Positions 62,621 to 64,000 of a DNA stretch of 64,000 nucleotides are shown here, piece after piece; the stretch's first letter is position 1; every line of letters begins with the position of its first letter. Position numbers and translations under genes: made by a program. This stretch comes from Bacteroidota bacterium (GTDB taxonomy: Bacteria > Bacteroidota > Bacteroidia > Chitinophagales > Saprospiraceae). The DNA is taken from the NCBI GenBank assembly GCA_029781865.1, contig JAKOVW010000081.1:286972-350971 (forward strand), given 5' to 3'. The notes under the pieces were generated by a model that did no database searches, was not told the DNA's origin, and saw only the letters and a program-made list of their open reading frames with translations.

Positions 62621-63475
62621 ATGAACATCAGAAAAGCAGAACGCAAGCAAGCAAAGATTAAACTTGCCATACAGGGTCCTAGTGGATCAGGAAAGACATA
62701 TTCATCATTGTTGATAGCCAAAGGGCTGTTAGGAGCATTGAATAAAGTTTGTATCATCGACACTGAAGCAGGATCATCAGATCTCTATGCTAACCTGGGA
62801 GATTACAGCATCATTCCTGTAAGCAGTCCTTATACACCAGAGAAGTATATCCAGGCTATTGAGTTAGCAGAAGCAGAAGGAATGGAAGTCATTATCATTG
62901 ATTCTCTTTCACATGGTTGGGAAAACCTTTTAGATTTCCATGCAGGATTATCAGGTAACTCTTTTTCCAATTGGTCCAAGGTTACACCAAGACAAAATAA
63001 CCTGTTTACAAAAATCCTAAGCTCAACATCACATATCATTGCTACACTGCGGGTAAAGCAGGATTATGTACTCAATGATAAAGGCAATGGTAAGTTGGTC
63101 CCTGAAAAGATGGGATTAAAACCTATTCAACGTGATGGAGTGGATTATGAGTTTACTTTGGTCTTTGATCTCGATGTTAAACATCAAACAACATGCTCTA
63201 AAGACAGAACAGGACTCTTTATTGACAAACCTGAGTTTAAAATAACAGAAGCAACCGGAGAACAGATCAGAGATTGGTGCTTAATGGGAATAAACAAAGA
63301 AGCTGTAATCTCCAAGATCCAGGCAACAAATAATCTTCAGGACCTGACAAAGGTTTACACAGCCTACAAAGACTATTTTCCTGAACTGCTTTCACAGTTT
63401 ACGGAAAGAAAACAAGCAATTACATCCAGATTATTAACCTTTAAATCATCAGCAAATGGAAGTCCAACTACTTGA
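62621..63475 (+). CDS. Sak4-like phage recombination ATPase (AAA family)
   Basis: The 284-residue RecA-like ATPase has Walker A G19-P-S-G-S-G-K25-T26 and Walker B EVIIIDSLSHGWE near residue 90, with a sensor-like ATLRVKQDY near residue 142. This is the layout of Sak4-type single-strand annealing or recombination proteins of phages. It would help replicate or recombine the element. The DUF3871 gene overlaps its end by 20 bases, so the two are co-translated. Confidence 0.85.
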   Translation: MNIRKAERKQAKIKLAIQGPSGSGKTYSSLLIAKGLLGALNKVCIIDTEAGSSDLYANLGDYSIIPVSSPYTPEKYIQAIELAEAEGMEVIIIDSLSHGWENLLDFHAGLSGNSFSNWSKVTPRQNNLFTKILSSTSHIIATLRVKQDYVLNDKGNGKLVPEKMGLKPIQRDGVDYEFTLVFDLDVKHQTTCSKDRTGLFIDKPEFKITEATGEQIRDWCLMGINKEAVISKIQATNNLQDLTKVYTAYKDYFPELLSQFTERKQAITSRLLTFKSSANGSPTT

Positions 63476-64000
63476 AGCAATTGAAGAAGGACCTTTTATC
63501 GTAGCGAACACTGTTTCTGCAAGGTTGAAGGACCTGAGAGAAGAACATATCATTCCAGTATTCACAAAGGACAATCATCCTTTGATCTCACAATCGCAGA
63601 TTATAGAGCTTACAGGTGATGTTCTGAGTAATTTCCCTGATTTCAAATTATCAGAACCACAGATCAGGGTATCACATCCTGTAATGGGTAGGATACCAGA
63701 AGCCAGGAATAAAAAGGCTATTGACCTTTTACCACATGAAAAGACACTGTATTATGAAAGGATGATGTTCCTGATACAGATTCCAAATATCAAATCCAGA
63801 GTTAATGATCAGGAGCTTTCATTGGTGATAGGAGGGATTAAATCTTACTCATGGGATAACCTAAGCAAAGATTACAGAGCTAACCAGCATTTTAAATTCT
63901 TTATTGGATTTCAGGTATGGGTATGTTCTAATCTCTGTGTATCCAGTGATGGTGTTGTATTGGATTTTAAAACCACTTCATTAAGCATGATAGCGCAGCA
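63456..64000 (+). CDS. DUF3871 family protein (3' end beyond the window)
   Basis: The open frame of 181 codons starts at an ATG inside the ATPase gene and runs off the window. The body matches DUF3871: IIPVFTKDNHPLISQSQIIELTGD, then SEPQIRVSHPVMGRIPEARNK, then LPHEKTLYYERMMFLIQIP, then FKFFIGFQVWVCSNLCVSSDG. The family is found in Bacteroidota mobile elements and has no assigned function, to my knowledge. Its start is set by the reading frame, which has no earlier ATG outside the ATPase gene. Confidence 0.85.
   Translation, partial: MEVQLLEAIEEGPFIVANTVSARLKDLREEHIIPVFTKDNHPLISQSQIIELTGDVLSNFPDFKLSEPQIRVSHPVMGRIPEARNKKAIDLLPHEKTLYYERMMFLIQIPNIKSRVNDQELSLVIGGIKSYSWDNLSKDYRANQHFKFFIGFQVWVCSNLCVSSDGVVLDFKTTSLSMIAQ

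Larger units (their letters stand above)
61825..64000. mobile_element. Left part of a probable integrated element beside tRNA-Val
   Basis: Everything after the tRNA is unlike the rest of the window: a C-rich stretch, then a tight plus-strand run of an unknown phage/ICE-type protein, a Sak4-like ATPase and a DUF3871 protein, the last cut by the window edge. tRNA 3' ends are common integration sites for tyrosine integrases, and DUF3871 proteins belong to Bacteroidota mobile elements (from memory). No integrase or attachment repeat can be seen inside the window, so the boundary and the type (prophage or ICE) are unproven. Confidence 0.5.

Overview
The window looks like chromosomal DNA of a member of the Bacteroidota, most probably a Saprospiraceae-like or Chitinophagales-like lineage (taxon is inference). 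The grounds are AT-rich DNA with short intergenic gaps, many secreted proteins ending in a type IX secretion (T9SS) type-A sorting domain, SprB-repeat/PKD proteins, DUF4175, DUF3871, DUF6064 and FISUMP proteins, and Bacteroidota promoters of the TTG-N19-TAnnTTTG type.

Layout. 1-0.8 kb: a GxxExxY protein flanked on both sides by copies of a CTTTGCG-rich interspersed repeat. 0.8-9.7 kb: a secreted M1 peptidase, a FISUMP protein, two GNAT acetyltransferases, a PhzF protein, an RlmI-like methyltransferase and a di-haem-type cytochrome c. 9.7-10.36 kb: a non-coding stretch with a sigma70-like promoter, a strong orphan terminator (candidate small RNA) and a second repeat type. 10.36-17.1 kb: a YbeY/alkyltransferase-like fusion, an anti-sigma-type ATPase translationally coupled to DUF4175, then dapD with a PAP2-like membrane protein. 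17.3-23.7 kb: a NodB-like deacetylase, a large metalloprotease-like/beta-propeller/outer-membrane barrel protein and an O-antigen-type flippase. 23.8-27.9 kb: MgtE and a set of small membrane proteins, DgkA and an M23-like lipoprotein. 28.1-31.6 kb: a thioredoxin-like/SprB/PKD T9SS protein. 31.6-34.4 kb: a four-gene signalling operon (secreted protein, polytopic membrane protein, histidine kinase, LuxR-type regulator). 34.7-42.9 kb: a papain-like peptidase, DinB, a small ferredoxin-like protein, a wrecked kelch gene, an LTA-synthase-like sulfatase, a VWA protein and sucB. 42.9-50.0 kb: a FecR-like/CHASE2 pair, a beta-helix T9SS protein, an ECF sigma factor with a DoxX-like protein, and two secreted proteins. 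50.2-54.0 kb: an AraC regulator followed by a likely operon of SnoaL-like protein, YceI, DODA-type dioxygenase and esterase. 54.0-61.5 kb: an amidase remnant, a methyltransferase, an outer-membrane barrel, a second beta-helix T9SS protein, an exported superoxide dismutase with a YncE-like propeller, a TlpA-like thioredoxin and an apparently deleted SRPBCC protein. 61.7-64.0 kb: tRNA-Val(TAC) with its own promoter and terminator, followed by the start of a probable integrated element with a Sak4-like ATPase and a DUF3871 protein that runs off the window.

Most of the window is ordinary chromosomal gene content for this phylum. The parts that deserve attention are the GxxExxY/repeat association, the orphan promoter-terminator pair, the YbeY-ATL fusion, the four-gene signalling operon, the output-less CHASE2/FecR pair, the protease/propeller/barrel protein, and the tRNA-adjacent element. 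No CRISPR array, rRNA gene, transposase or integrase was seen. All family calls were made by reading the sequence, without database searches.
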